This document shows positions 17,686-25,968 of a stretch of 64,000 nucleotides of DNA, in pieces. The translations under genes were made by a program, and so were the position numbers. The notes beneath the pieces were generated by a model. It was not told the DNA's origin. It was given only the letters and a program-made list of their open reading frames with translations, and made no database searches. The stretch's first letter is position 1; the number at the start of each line of letters is the position of its first letter. The DNA is from an uncultured Rhodospirillaceae bacterium. Its GTDB lineage: Bacteria; Pseudomonadota; Alphaproteobacteria; Rhodospirillales; UBA2165. The stretch is taken from positions 1 through 64,000 of the forward strand of contig CAJWAR010000019.1 in NCBI GenBank assembly GCA_913020445.1, written 5' to 3'.

Positions 17686-19362
17686 CTATGCTCCTAGGCC
17701 ATAAATATCTTTGGCGGCATCCTCGGAAATGATCCCGTCCCGTACTTCGGCCGCTAATTTTTCACGATCGCGTTCTTTGGGATTGCCATAGCCGCCGCCA
17801 CCGCCAGCGAACTGACGATAAACCGTGCCTTTCGGCACACCGGTCCACAAATCCTTGTTGTTTGGTGTTTTCTCAGTGCCGTCCGGGAAGGTCAGAACAA
17901 TTGAGTTCAGCGTCGAATCCTGACCTTCAAACAATCCGAAAGCAGGGATGAAATCGCCGTCACCAAACGTCACGAACTGAGTATCATCGGAACCGATGGT
18001 GTAGATCGTCTCGGTGCCAATGCCGCCGCGCCACTGCCCGGCGCCCGCCGTATCAACCGAATATTCGTGCAGGTTCAAAACGTGCGGTGTTTGCTGCTCG
18101 AACATTTCATAATCCTGTGTCAGCACACCGCCCGAGGCATCAATCATACCAATATGGTCATAGCCGTCGGTGCCTTTCATCGCGCCCGAACCGCCTTTTT
18201 GGCCCAAGAAAAATATGTCGACGTAGCGTTCACCTTTATCATCATCCATGCCAGCTGTGAGGGAGCACAACAGGTGGTTCCAGCCGGCGGTAATGCGATC
18301 CGGAATGGCTGGGGCCAGCGCTTTCATAATCGCATCGGCATTGGGCGGACAAATGTGATTACCGAAAGTTGTTGCTTTTGGATATGACGCGTTGAGGAGG
18401 GTGCCTTCTGGGATAATGATTTCGATTGGCTCGACCATACCTTGATTATGGGGAATGTCCGGGTTGACCATCTGCAACAGCGTCAGAATTGTTGCCGAAG
18501 CACTAGACGTATAAGTGCCATTAACAAAACCATTGGTCTGGTCATCGGTATCAGAGTAATCAAATTTGATGTGATTGTCTTCGACGTCGATGGTGACGCG
18601 GATAGTGAACTCAGAGCCCAGATGATGGCCATCGTAATAGACATAACCTTCACCATAATAGCTGCCGTTCGGAATTTTTTCGATCTCGGCTTCCATCATT
18701 TTGCGGGTTGATTCAAACAATGCAAGTTTGTGTGACTGAAAGCTTTCAAGACCATATTTATCGAGTAGCGCTAAGAACCGGCGCTCACCAATAACGGTTG
18801 CGCCCATTTGCGCTCGCATGTCGTGCTCAACAATATCGAGCCTGACATTAGCGAAAATCAGCTCCCAGACATCTTTCCGTAGCACACCCTTGTCGTAAAC
18901 TTTGACCGGCGGGATGCGCAGTGCTTCCTGCCAAACCTCGGTCGCATTCGGGTTGTAGCCACCGGCAACAGCGCCGCCGATATCGGCCTGATGACCTTTA
19001 ACGGCCGTCCAAGCGACCAACTCGCCTTCGTGGAAGACCGGTTTATAAACCGCAACGTCGTTGTTTTGATTGCCCATCGAAAACACGTCATTGTGGAAAA
19101 TGACATCGCCTTCGTGGATATCATCGCCAAAATAGTCGATGATATATTTGCACACCGGCGCCAGTGAAAACGCCAGGATCGGTAGATTCTCTGTTTGCTC
19201 CAGCATATTACCTTCACCATCATAAAGGCCGGTGACAAAGTCTTTGGCTTCACAGAGGATCGGTGAACGTGCTGTTTTCTCGACCGAGATGCTCATCTCA
19301 TCAGTAATGGATTTAAAGGTCCGTGCGTAAACGGACAGTAAGATGGGATCTATTTTGCTCAT
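17686..19362 (-). CDS. Hydantoinase B/oxoprolinase family protein
   Basis: A 558-residue HyuB-type subunit. The family hydrolyses cyclic amides with ATP (hydantoins, 5-oxoproline, lactams) or, in acetone and acetophenone carboxylases, carboxylates ketones. Conserved segments include FHNDVFSMGNQNNDV near residue 90, NGTYTSSASATILT near 285 and FLGQKGGSGAMKG near 390. A Gly-rich GGGGGYGNPKERD lies near the end. It overlaps hyuA by four bases and stops five bases before the acyl-CoA dehydrogenase gene. No third carboxylase subunit gene (acetone-carboxylase gamma type) is adjacent, which slightly favours an amidase/lactamase role; this remains inference. Confidence 0.9.
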   Translation of the reverse strand: MSKIDPILLSVYARTFKSITDEMSISVEKTARSPILCEAKDFVTGLYDGEGNMLEQTENLPILAFSLAPVCKYIIDYFGDDIHEGDVIFHNDVFSMGNQNNDVAVYKPVFHEGELVAWTAVKGHQADIGGAVAGGYNPNATEVWQEALRIPPVKVYDKGVLRKDVWELIFANVRLDIVEHDMRAQMGATVIGERRFLALLDKYGLESFQSHKLALFESTRKMMEAEIEKIPNGSYYGEGYVYYDGHHLGSEFTIRVTIDVEDNHIKFDYSDTDDQTNGFVNGTYTSSASATILTLLQMVNPDIPHNQGMVEPIEIIIPEGTLLNASYPKATTFGNHICPPNADAIMKALAPAIPDRITAGWNHLLCSLTAGMDDDKGERYVDIFFLGQKGGSGAMKGTDGYDHIGMIDASGGVLTQDYEMFEQQTPHVLNLHEYSVDTAGAGQWRGGIGTETIYTIGSDDTQFVTFGDGDFIPAFGLFEGQDSTLNSIVLTFPDGTEKTPNNKDLWTGVPKGTVYRQFAGGGGGYGNPKERDREKLAAEVRDGIISEDAAKDIYGLGA

Positions 19363-21470
19363 GCGGCTGCTCCCTTTAATGTTCCCTCGACCAGTTCCTC
19401 CCGGCCTTTTTTATAAAGCACGAACGAGCCCAACTGATCGACAATGCAATCAAATGTGTCGCTGACGAAAATTGCTGTCGTTACTTCTTCGATCATTGAC
19501 GGACCCGGCACCTTGTGGCCGTATTGCAGTTTATGCCCGTCATAGATCGGTACATCGGCAAATTCCTGCGTTTCCGGGATATAGACCGAACGCTCGCCTT
19601 TGAGCGCGGCTGACGGGTCTTCATCCACCCGCTCGATCTCTTGAAAGACCGGTTTGTCAGTTTGACCGATAGCCTGGACCCGCACGTTTATGATCTCAAC
19701 GACAACGTCCAGTTCATCCAGAGAATAACCATAGAGCCGATTGTGTTCTTTATGGAAAGCCTCAGCGATCGCGTCGGCATTGCTTTTTTCAACAAATTCA
19801 GTCGGCACGACGAAAGAAACTTCGTGATATTGCTGTAGATAGCGGCAATCAAACTTGAGATGAAATTCCTGATTGGCGGGATCAATGCCCTCTTCGGTGA
19901 GCATCTCGGCGCCCTCAGCCGACATCTCTCCAAAGACGCTGCGCAGCTTATTCCAATCAACGGTTTTCAACGGCGAGACAAATGTTCTGACAAAATCATG
20001 CTTGAGGTCACCCATCAGCATGCCCACAGCGCAAAGTATAGAACTTTCACGCGGTACAATCTGGAACGGAATTTCGAGCTCGTTACAAATCAGGCAGGAA
20101 TGGATCGGACCCGCGCCACCGGCGACAATCATCGGGAATTCGCGAGGGTCAAAGCCACGCTTGATGGTAATTTCCCGCACACCCTGCGCCATGTTATTAC
20201 AGGCAATGCGATACATACCGGCAGCAGCCTCTTCGATGCTTAGATTAAGAGGCTTGGCGATATGTTCGTCAATCGCTGCCCGCGCGGCATCGACATTTAG
20301 CTCGATTTTACCACCAGCGAAAAAGCCTGGATTTAAATAGCCGAGCACCAGATTGGCATCCGTGGTGGCCGGCTTAACGCCGCCTTTTTGATAACACACC
20401 GGGCCAGGATCGGCACCGGCACTTTCCGGTCCCATGCGAAGCAAGCCGCCTTTATCGATCCAGCCGACCGAGCCGCCACCAGCGCCGATGGTATGAATAC
20501 CCAGCATCGGCAGGGCGATGCGGTGGCGATCAATTTCACCATCGTTGACCATGATCGGACTGTCGACCGCCATTGAAGCTTCGAAACTGGTGCCGCCCAT
20601 ATCGACGGTCAGGCATTTATTTTGGTCGTGCGCTTGGGCGTAGATCAAACCGGCGCCCGGACCTCCTGCTGGACCTGACAATAAGGTCTGGGCAGGTTTT
20701 CGCTCGGCAATTTCCGGTGACATGACGCCGCCGTTCGATTGCATGATCAACAATATACCGCCAAAGCCGATTTCTTTGAGCCGGTTTTTGAGCTGACCGA
20801 GATAGTGGCTCAGAATCGGTCCGACATAAGTATTAAGCGCCGTTGTCGAAACGCGTTCATAAAAACGGATCGACGGCAGCAATTCGGTTGAGACGGTTAA
20901 ATAAGCATCCGGCAATTCTTGACGGACAATTTCAGCCGCCGCCTGTTCGTGTTCCGGATTGGCAAAGGCGTTCATGAAACAGATCGAAATCGCTTCAACA
21001 CCCTCTTTTTTGTAGAGTTCAATAGCGTCGAGAATGTCCTGTTTGGAGAGCGGCTCTAATTCCTTGCCATTGCGGTCAAGCCGGCCACCAATGCCGGTTC
21101 TCAAGTAGCGCTCGGCCAAGGGGACAACATTGGTGTAGCGGTTATTATATTGTTCTTCGCGGATACCGCGCCGCATTTCAAGCGCATCTCGCAGACCCTT
21201 GGTTGTCAGCAATGCCGATTTAGCGCCACGACGGGTTAGCGTCGCATTGGTCGTAACCGTGGTGCCGTGAACAATCGTTTCCAATTCACCAGCAAAATCT
21301 TCTGGCGACATCACCGGCGCCATCATCCCAGCCAAATCTTCCATACCTTGAAGAACGGCAATCGAGGGATCTTCCGGAGTCGAAAGCGTTTTGTGAATAA
21401 TCGGTGCTTCACCATCTTTAACGAGGAAAAAGTCGGTAAACGTGCCGCCGACATCAATGCCAATTTTCAT
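19359..21470 (-). CDS. Hydantoinase/oxoprolinase A family protein, ATP-binding subunit
   Basis: A 703-residue HyuA-type ASKHA-fold ATPase. It begins MKIGIDVGGTFTDFFLV, with the phosphate-binding DVGGTFTD, and has a second ATP loop in VDMGGTSFEAS near residue 290 and GAGGGSVGWID near 330. It should phosphorylate the substrate carbonyl so that the HyuB partner can hydrolyse or carboxylate it. The length is normal for bacterial HyuA. Its stop overlaps the hyuB start by four bases. Related two-subunit enzymes open hydantoin, N-methylhydantoin, caprolactam or pyrrolidone rings; which applies cannot be decided here. Confidence 0.92.
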   Translation of the reverse strand: MKIGIDVGGTFTDFFLVKDGEAPIIHKTLSTPEDPSIAVLQGMEDLAGMMAPVMSPEDFAGELETIVHGTTVTTNATLTRRGAKSALLTTKGLRDALEMRRGIREEQYNNRYTNVVPLAERYLRTGIGGRLDRNGKELEPLSKQDILDAIELYKKEGVEAISICFMNAFANPEHEQAAAEIVRQELPDAYLTVSTELLPSIRFYERVSTTALNTYVGPILSHYLGQLKNRLKEIGFGGILLIMQSNGGVMSPEIAERKPAQTLLSGPAGGPGAGLIYAQAHDQNKCLTVDMGGTSFEASMAVDSPIMVNDGEIDRHRIALPMLGIHTIGAGGGSVGWIDKGGLLRMGPESAGADPGPVCYQKGGVKPATTDANLVLGYLNPGFFAGGKIELNVDAARAAIDEHIAKPLNLSIEEAAAGMYRIACNNMAQGVREITIKRGFDPREFPMIVAGGAGPIHSCLICNELEIPFQIVPRESSILCAVGMLMGDLKHDFVRTFVSPLKTVDWNKLRSVFGEMSAEGAEMLTEEGIDPANQEFHLKFDCRYLQQYHEVSFVVPTEFVEKSNADAIAEAFHKEHNRLYGYSLDELDVVVEIINVRVQAIGQTDKPVFQEIERVDEDPSAALKGERSVYIPETQEFADVPIYDGHKLQYGHKVPGPSMIEEVTTAIFVSDTFDCIVDQLGSFVLYKKGREELVEGTLKGAAA

Positions 21471-21489
21471 AGTCTTCTACCCAGTCTTC

Positions 21490-21912
21490 TTAAGAAATTG
21501 CGACAACCGCTGTGCCAACTAAAATATTGTCACCCTTTTGGTTCTCAGCTGAAATATCAAGCTTTACTTGATTTTCACCGTTTTCGGAAAGTGTCTCGGC
21601 AACCACCCCTTTGCAGGTAATCGTGTCACCAGGGAACGCCATTGAGACAAAACGAGCGTTCCAGCCACGCAATTGATTTTGCGGCACCCAACCGGTCAAA
21701 ACCTGTCCCAAGAAAGCCATCGTCAGCATGCCATGAACAATCACCCCCGGCAGGCCGCCTGATTTGGCTTCTTCGTCATCCAAATGAATGGGATTGTGAT
21801 CACCCGAAGCGCCGGCAAATAGCGCCAACTGCGTCCGGCTGATGTTTTCTTTAACCAGATCGGGGATTTGATCGCCAACATTGAGGCTGGCATAATCGAC
21901 AACGTTACTCAT
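21490..21912 (-). CDS. MaoC-like hot-dog dehydratase/hydratase subunit
   Basis: A 140-residue single hot-dog protein of the MaoC family. The catalytic-type segment FAGASGDHNPIHLDDEEA near residue 33 holds the Asp and His used in (R)-specific enoyl-CoA hydration. GVIVHGMLTMAFLGQ follows as in active members. The gene overlaps the upstream MaoC-N gene by one base (TAATG). The two products together probably form the two-domain unit seen fused in other hydratases. A hydratase step beside an acyl-CoA dehydrogenase and a mutase gives the chemical logic of the ethylmalonyl-CoA pathway, though on an unproven substrate. Confidence 0.9.
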   Translation of the reverse strand: MSNVVDYASLNVGDQIPDLVKENISRTQLALFAGASGDHNPIHLDDEEAKSGGLPGVIVHGMLTMAFLGQVLTGWVPQNQLRGWNARFVSMAFPGDTITCKGVVAETLSENGENQVKLDISAENQKGDNILVGTAVVAIS

Positions 21913-22370
21913 TAGCTTTTCTCCCCGACATTATGACGCACGACTATTACAGAGCGTAAATCGGCTACATGAACATCGGTCTGATTACGCAGCTCAATAA
22001 CCGCTTCAATGAACTGTAAGGCACCGCCTTTTTTCTCATAAATATCGGTGATGCGCTGAACCCCTGTTACGGTGTCACCAGCATATATATGATCATGGTA
22101 GGTGAAGCCCTGCTCACCATGCATGGCCTGAGTCTTCGGAATGCCCATATCTTCCAATATATTGAAAGACTGGCCGGCCTCCATAGTCAAGGTGAAGGCA
22201 AAAGTCGGCGGCACCGGAATACCTGAATAACCTGAGTTTTTAGCCATTTCTTCATCAAAATAGATGGGATTTTCTTCACCGATGGAATCAGCGAACATTT
22301 TAATTCGCCCTTTTTCAACATTGACGGTAAAGGATGGGTATTCTTTGCCGATATAATCTGCATCTGCCAT
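21912..22370 (-). CDS. MaoC-family N-terminal-type hot-dog protein
   Basis: A 152-residue hot-dog protein resembling the N-terminal half of fused MaoC hydratases. It contains MFADSIGEENPIYFDEEMA near residue 30, the PPTFAFTLT segment, and FTYHDHIYAGDTVTG near residue 90. Halves like this often lack the His of the catalytic pair and serve structure or substrate binding; here the matching site reads Glu-Asn-Pro-Ile rather than His-Asn-Pro-Ile. Start ATG 22370 has AGGA upstream; an in-frame TTG three bases before it is less likely. It is the first gene of the 13-gene operon, downstream of the TetR palindrome. Confidence 0.87.
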   Translation of the reverse strand: MADADYIGKEYPSFTVNVEKGRIKMFADSIGEENPIYFDEEMAKNSGYSGIPVPPTFAFTLTMEAGQSFNILEDMGIPKTQAMHGEQGFTYHDHIYAGDTVTGVQRITDIYEKKGGALQFIEAVIELRNQTDVHVADLRSVIVVRHNVGEKS

Positions 22371-22495
22371 CAAGATTTTTCCTTCCTACTGAACTTTTAT
22401 TTTACGCTGGCACGTCGCTATTTCTGCGCCTTATTCACCAGATTTTCTAAGACCGTTATGATAGGCTACCCAATCGAGCTCCATATGTAAATAAA

Positions 22496-22517
22496 AATTT
22501 TACAGTACTGTAAAATT
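22496..22517. promoter_or_regulatory. Perfect 22-bp palindrome, probable TetR operator
   Basis: The left arm AATTTTACAGT is followed directly by its exact reverse complement, with no spacer or mismatch. It lies between the divergent MaoC operon (start 22370) and the tetR gene (start 22582). It overlaps the -35 box proposed for tetR. Length and symmetry fit a TetR-family dimer site, so repression of both operon and regulator is the natural inference. Confidence 0.65.
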
Positions 22518-22528
22518 ATTTGTAAAAT
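22499..22528 (+). promoter_or_regulatory. Probable sigma-70-type promoter of tetR
   Basis: A -35-like TTTACA (22499-22504) and a -10-like TAAAAT (22523-22528) are separated by 18 bases. The -35 box lies inside the palindrome, so a bound regulator would block the promoter. Confidence 0.45.
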
Positions 22529-22581
22529 GCTATCCAATCTGTTATTGTGGCGATGCCCCTGAAGGAGGCAAAATACCTTAA

Positions 22582-23193
22582 ATGGATCGACGAACCGAAA
22601 TTCTCAGACGTGCCGCCGAAATTTTCGCGCGTAAAGGTGTCTCAAACACCTCCGTCGAAGATATTGCCAATGCGATTGGCGTCAAGCGCGAGGCGATCTA
22701 TTACTATTTCAGAAGCCGCATCGACATTTTATTGGAAATTCTTTTGCCGACCAGCAGAACCCTGCTGAACAGCATGCGGCTAATCTGCCGCACCGATCTG
22801 ACCAATCGTGAGAAACTAAAAGCAGCGCTTGAGAGTCACTTGTCCGAATATACCCCCGGTTATATTGAGATGACGGTGGCCTTCCGCGAAGAACATTTTT
22901 TCGCCGATACCGAAAAAGCCTCAGAACTCAGTGAGACTTGGGATGAATACGGCAAGTTGTGGACGGATATCATTATTGACGGTCAGGAGGCGGGTGAATT
23001 TAACGCCGATCTCGATCCTAAGATGATCTCTTTTGCCATCCTCGGTATGTGTAATTGGATGTCACGATGGTACAACCCGTCAAAAGATGTATCTATCGAA
23101 GAAATTATTAATACCTTCTTCACCATGTCGATGGATGGCGTATCGACCCTACCTAAAGAGCAACCAGCTATGAAAAATCCTGACGCTGCATAG
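22582..23193 (+). CDS. TetR/AcrR-family transcriptional regulator
   Basis: A 203-residue regulator with the N-terminal TetR helix-turn-helix at about residues 3-50 (SVEDIANAIGVKREAIYYYF). The helical ligand-binding domain that follows resembles the FadR/KstR-like group sensing acyl-CoA esters, though this is a weak call. A GGAGG lies 13 bases before the ATG, a little far. It is transcribed away from the 13-gene CoA operon and has a 22-bp palindrome in its promoter, so it most likely represses that operon. Its last 26 bases overlap the end of the convergent EthD-like gene. It could also act on the methyl-transfer operon, but the motif there differs. Confidence 0.92.
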   Translation: MDRRTEILRRAAEIFARKGVSNTSVEDIANAIGVKREAIYYYFRSRIDILLEILLPTSRTLLNSMRLICRTDLTNREKLKAALESHLSEYTPGYIEMTVAFREEHFFADTEKASELSETWDEYGKLWTDIIIDGQEAGEFNADLDPKMISFAILGMCNWMSRWYNPSKDVSIEEIINTFFTMSMDGVSTLPKEQPAMKNPDAA

Positions 23194-23848
23194 CGTAATG
23201 GGAATTTGGGCCTGGGCGGACCGGAAACGCATTGTAGTCTTCCCGTAATCGGTGACGCACTTCGGTTTTCATCGATTGGTTCAACGCATCAAGCGTATCA
23301 AAAACCACTTCATTACCGAGAATGCAATTTGAAATGGGTGCCGGCGATTTTGCCGAGGACGCCACCGGCACATAGCAAAACACGTTACGAATACCTGGCA
23401 GATCGGCGAGAATTTGCGGATGGTGGGCGAGATAAAAGTCAACAAAATGTTGTGCATCTGTTACCGGCGCGTAATAGCGGACATTAAATGAGAGCGGTGC
23501 CGTACGTTTCTCAGGTTCGGCAACACCCTTAATATCATAGGCAATGACTTCAAAAACTTCCGCACTTGCCTTAGCATTTTCCGGCGCAGCCAGTATCGGG
23601 ACAACGTCTTGGTCGTTAAATACCAGCTCCAGGGCTTCAAGATCAGCAACATTAAACTGCACGACAAGTTCCGGCGGCGGTCCATCATCGACATAAGGAT
23701 CTTCAACTAGTTCCGGGGCATACACACTAACGCAATCAATTTCCGGATGTTCCAGCAACACCGGCACGGCTTGCTCACGAAAGTTCTGGCGAATTTCCGG
23801 ACCAGTTTCCGCAGCCACATTTAGCGTCTGAAAATAAGCAATGGTCAT
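23168..23848 (-). CDS. EthD-like dimeric alpha/beta-barrel protein
   Basis: A 226-residue protein whose C-terminal half matches the EthD type of ferredoxin-like barrel (HFVDFYLAHHPQILADLPGI near residue 130). The N-terminal half looks like a second, more diverged copy. Such proteins are small accessory or catalytic components in degradation pathways, and no definite reaction can be assigned. I start at ATG 23848, with GTGGAG nine bases upstream, instead of the GTG at 23863 that overlaps this ribosome site. It is the last gene of the corrinoid methyl-transfer operon, 20 bases after the amidohydrolase, and its tail overlaps convergent tetR. Confidence 0.7.
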   Translation of the reverse strand: MTIAYFQTLNVAAETGPEIRQNFREQAVPVLLEHPEIDCVSVYAPELVEDPYVDDGPPPELVVQFNVADLEALELVFNDQDVVPILAAPENAKASAEVFEVIAYDIKGVAEPEKRTAPLSFNVRYYAPVTDAQHFVDFYLAHHPQILADLPGIRNVFCYVPVASSAKSPAPISNCILGNEVVFDTLDALNQSMKTEVRHRLREDYNAFPVRPGPNSHYAMQRQDFS

Positions 23849-23868
23849 TATTCCAAGCTCCACCTGAC

Positions 23869-25065
23869 TTAGAGAGTTATACTGTCATTCCCCATCATGA
23901 CCCAGCTAGGCTGCCACGACATAGCCGGATTTTCAAATGGCGATTCCGGCAGGCCGATGATCTCCACTTTATGGCCGGGTTTGATATCGGCCGAAGTATT
24001 CCCCCACAAGCGGCGCGGCAGCGAGGTCGCAGCGTTAAGCGCCTTCGCCATCGACATTCCGGCCTCGACGAGAAATTTAATTTCATCGATCACGGCTGAG
24101 CCATGCCGCACGCCATGGCTACCGGCGTCCGAACCGACGACTACCGGCACACCCAACTCATCAGCTATTTTTATATGCTCGCTGTGAGAATCGAGAATAC
24201 GCCTAAGATTGTCGACACTTTCCTCGCTCCAGCCGACGATTTCCGGCCGCGCCCATTGAAAATGCACCGGCGAGAAAGTCGGCACCCAGGCGATTTGTTT
24301 TTCGGCTAAAATTTCCAATATATCGCGGGTCATGAAAAATCCATGCTCGACAGAATCGACCCCGGCGGCGGCGGCAACATCGAGACCCGCTAGACCACTG
24401 CAATGGGCAAATGTGCGATAACCTAGATCATGAGCCGTGGCGACAATCAGCTTGGCTTCGTCAACGTCGAATTGCGGCTTACCTTTCACCGTGCCGGTTT
24501 CAAAATCGATGATACCGGTGAGCAATATTTTCAGTTCATCTCCGGTTTTTAAGAGGTCTTTAATGGCCGCCAGAATCTCGTCCTTGGTTTCAACCTCACG
24601 GGCCATAAAGCCACCGTAGCGTTTTGGCTTGCGAATGCCGAGGCCGGGTGAGCGCACTTCTGGAACCAATTCGTCTGAAGCTGCCGTCTCCTCACGAATG
24701 CGGTGATTTATTCCCCATTTGTCACCGGCATCGCGGATAAGCGTGATGCCGGTCGCTAAACTGGCCTCAACGTTGCGCCTGGCGACCGCCAGCATCTCGT
24801 TTTCATCAGCTTTCAGATATTCACTGCGTTTTTTAAAATCCAACTCGCCGCCATCAAGAAATAAATGACAGTGGGCCTCGACGAGACCGGGCATGATATA
24901 GGCTGCACGCTCAGTCAGAACATCATCTGATTTAAATTCCGGCGGCAATTCACCAGTCAGAATATCTTTGATCGAGCCATCTTCGATTAACACGCAAAAA
25001 GGGCCCTCATTGTGGTACTTAGTACCATCGAAATAGCTGTCAGTTTGGATAATCCTTCGCGACAT
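23869..25065 (-). CDS. Amidohydrolase family protein
   Basis: A 398-residue metal-dependent hydrolase of the amidohydrolase superfamily (imidazolonepropionase / prolidase-like branch). Metal ligands can be seen: HCH in EAHCHLF near residue 65, His in FAHCSG near 220, His in SVEHGF near 240 and Asp in VVGSDAGSHG near 315. The C-terminal beta-sandwich includes DIKPGHKVEIIGL. It should hydrolyse a C-N (or C-O) bond in a small molecule. The gene sits three bases after the pterin-binding methyltransferase gene, so the pathway substrate or a product probably contains an amide, lactam or imine. The substrate is unknown. Confidence 0.87.
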   Translation of the reverse strand: MSRRIIQTDSYFDGTKYHNEGPFCVLIEDGSIKDILTGELPPEFKSDDVLTERAAYIMPGLVEAHCHLFLDGGELDFKKRSEYLKADENEMLAVARRNVEASLATGITLIRDAGDKWGINHRIREETAASDELVPEVRSPGLGIRKPKRYGGFMAREVETKDEILAAIKDLLKTGDELKILLTGIIDFETGTVKGKPQFDVDEAKLIVATAHDLGYRTFAHCSGLAGLDVAAAAGVDSVEHGFFMTRDILEILAEKQIAWVPTFSPVHFQWARPEIVGWSEESVDNLRRILDSHSEHIKIADELGVPVVVGSDAGSHGVRHGSAVIDEIKFLVEAGMSMAKALNAATSLPRRLWGNTSADIKPGHKVEIIGLPESPFENPAMSWQPSWVMMGNDSITL

Positions 25066-25068
25066 GGA

Positions 25069-25950
25069 TCAGCTTTTATACATTTTTCGTACCCGGCGAA
25101 GTGCATCGGTACCATCCAAGGCGACTATGCCTTTAAAATGGGCCAGCACTGTATTGTCATCCGGTAAAAGTTCATATGCCCGCCACGGCGTCGCCAGCAC
25201 CATATCAAAACCGTTGGGCACCGCCAGGGTGAGATAAGCGTTTTCCAATTGCAGCTTCATCGGTGCGCCATCGATTTCTTTCGACGGGAGTTGTACGGAC
25301 AAATTTGATAACCCTCCCGACATATGAATGCCTTTTAAATCAGGATCCTGATTGATCAAATTCACGGTTTCCAGCGACGCCCGTGTCAATCCCTCGGTAT
25401 CCGATGACAGTGTACCGATGGCTGTATCAACGATCAGGTCATCGGTGGTTATTCCGTGATCACCTTCAAGAATGGCCTTGGCCATGCGCCGGGTCGTCTG
25501 CCACATTTCGTCAGCTGTTTTATTTTGCTTGCCGACGCCATCTTCAACCCGCTCAGAAGACATCAAGATTATTTTAAACGGTTGGATTTTCAGCAATTCA
25601 AGCATGTCCCAGCGAGTCTCACAGATCGAATTAACGATCGGCGGCTGGCCATTGGCTTTCGCTGGATCATATCTCTTGAGACAAATTTCCTGCACCGCAA
25701 CATTGGGAAAATCGAACGACAGCGGAATATCGACGACCGCCTGAATGCCGTCAATGACCTCGTTCATAAACTCAGGATCATCCAACGCACGGGTACCGAT
25801 ATTGATGTTCAAATAAACGGCACCAGCGTCGGCCTGTTTGACCGCAAGCTCCTGGATGGCGCCGATATCCGAATTGTCGAACATTGCCTTGGTGCTTTGG
25901 AAGCCGGGATTAATCCGCTCGCCGATGATTGAAAGTCCTGGTATGGCCAT
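25069..25950 (-). CDS. Pterin-binding corrinoid methyltransferase (methyl-H4folate:corrinoid protein type)
   Basis: A 293-residue TIM barrel of the dihydropteroate synthase / MtrH / AcsE family. It contains IIGERINPGF at the start, AGAVYLNINIGTRALDD near residue 45 and PPIVNSICETRW near residue 105, all pterin-binding elements. I infer that it moves a methyl group between the corrinoid protein and tetrahydrofolate. Start ATG 25950 has GAGG nine bases upstream; the longer TTG start at 25965 overlaps that site. It lies between the corrinoid-reactivator and amidohydrolase genes. With a MetF-type reductase in the operon, methyl-folate can be oxidised onward. Function as synthase of dihydropteroate is unlikely in this context. 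Confidence 0.88.
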   Translation of the reverse strand: MAIPGLSIIGERINPGFQSTKAMFDNSDIGAIQELAVKQADAGAVYLNINIGTRALDDPEFMNEVIDGIQAVVDIPLSFDFPNVAVQEICLKRYDPAKANGQPPIVNSICETRWDMLELLKIQPFKIILMSSERVEDGVGKQNKTADEMWQTTRRMAKAILEGDHGITTDDLIVDTAIGTLSSDTEGLTRASLETVNLINQDPDLKGIHMSGGLSNLSVQLPSKEIDGAPMKLQLENAYLTLAVPNGFDMVLATPWRAYELLPDDNTVLAHFKGIVALDGTDALRRVRKMYKS

Positions 25951-25968
25951 TGATGGGGTCCTCAAATT

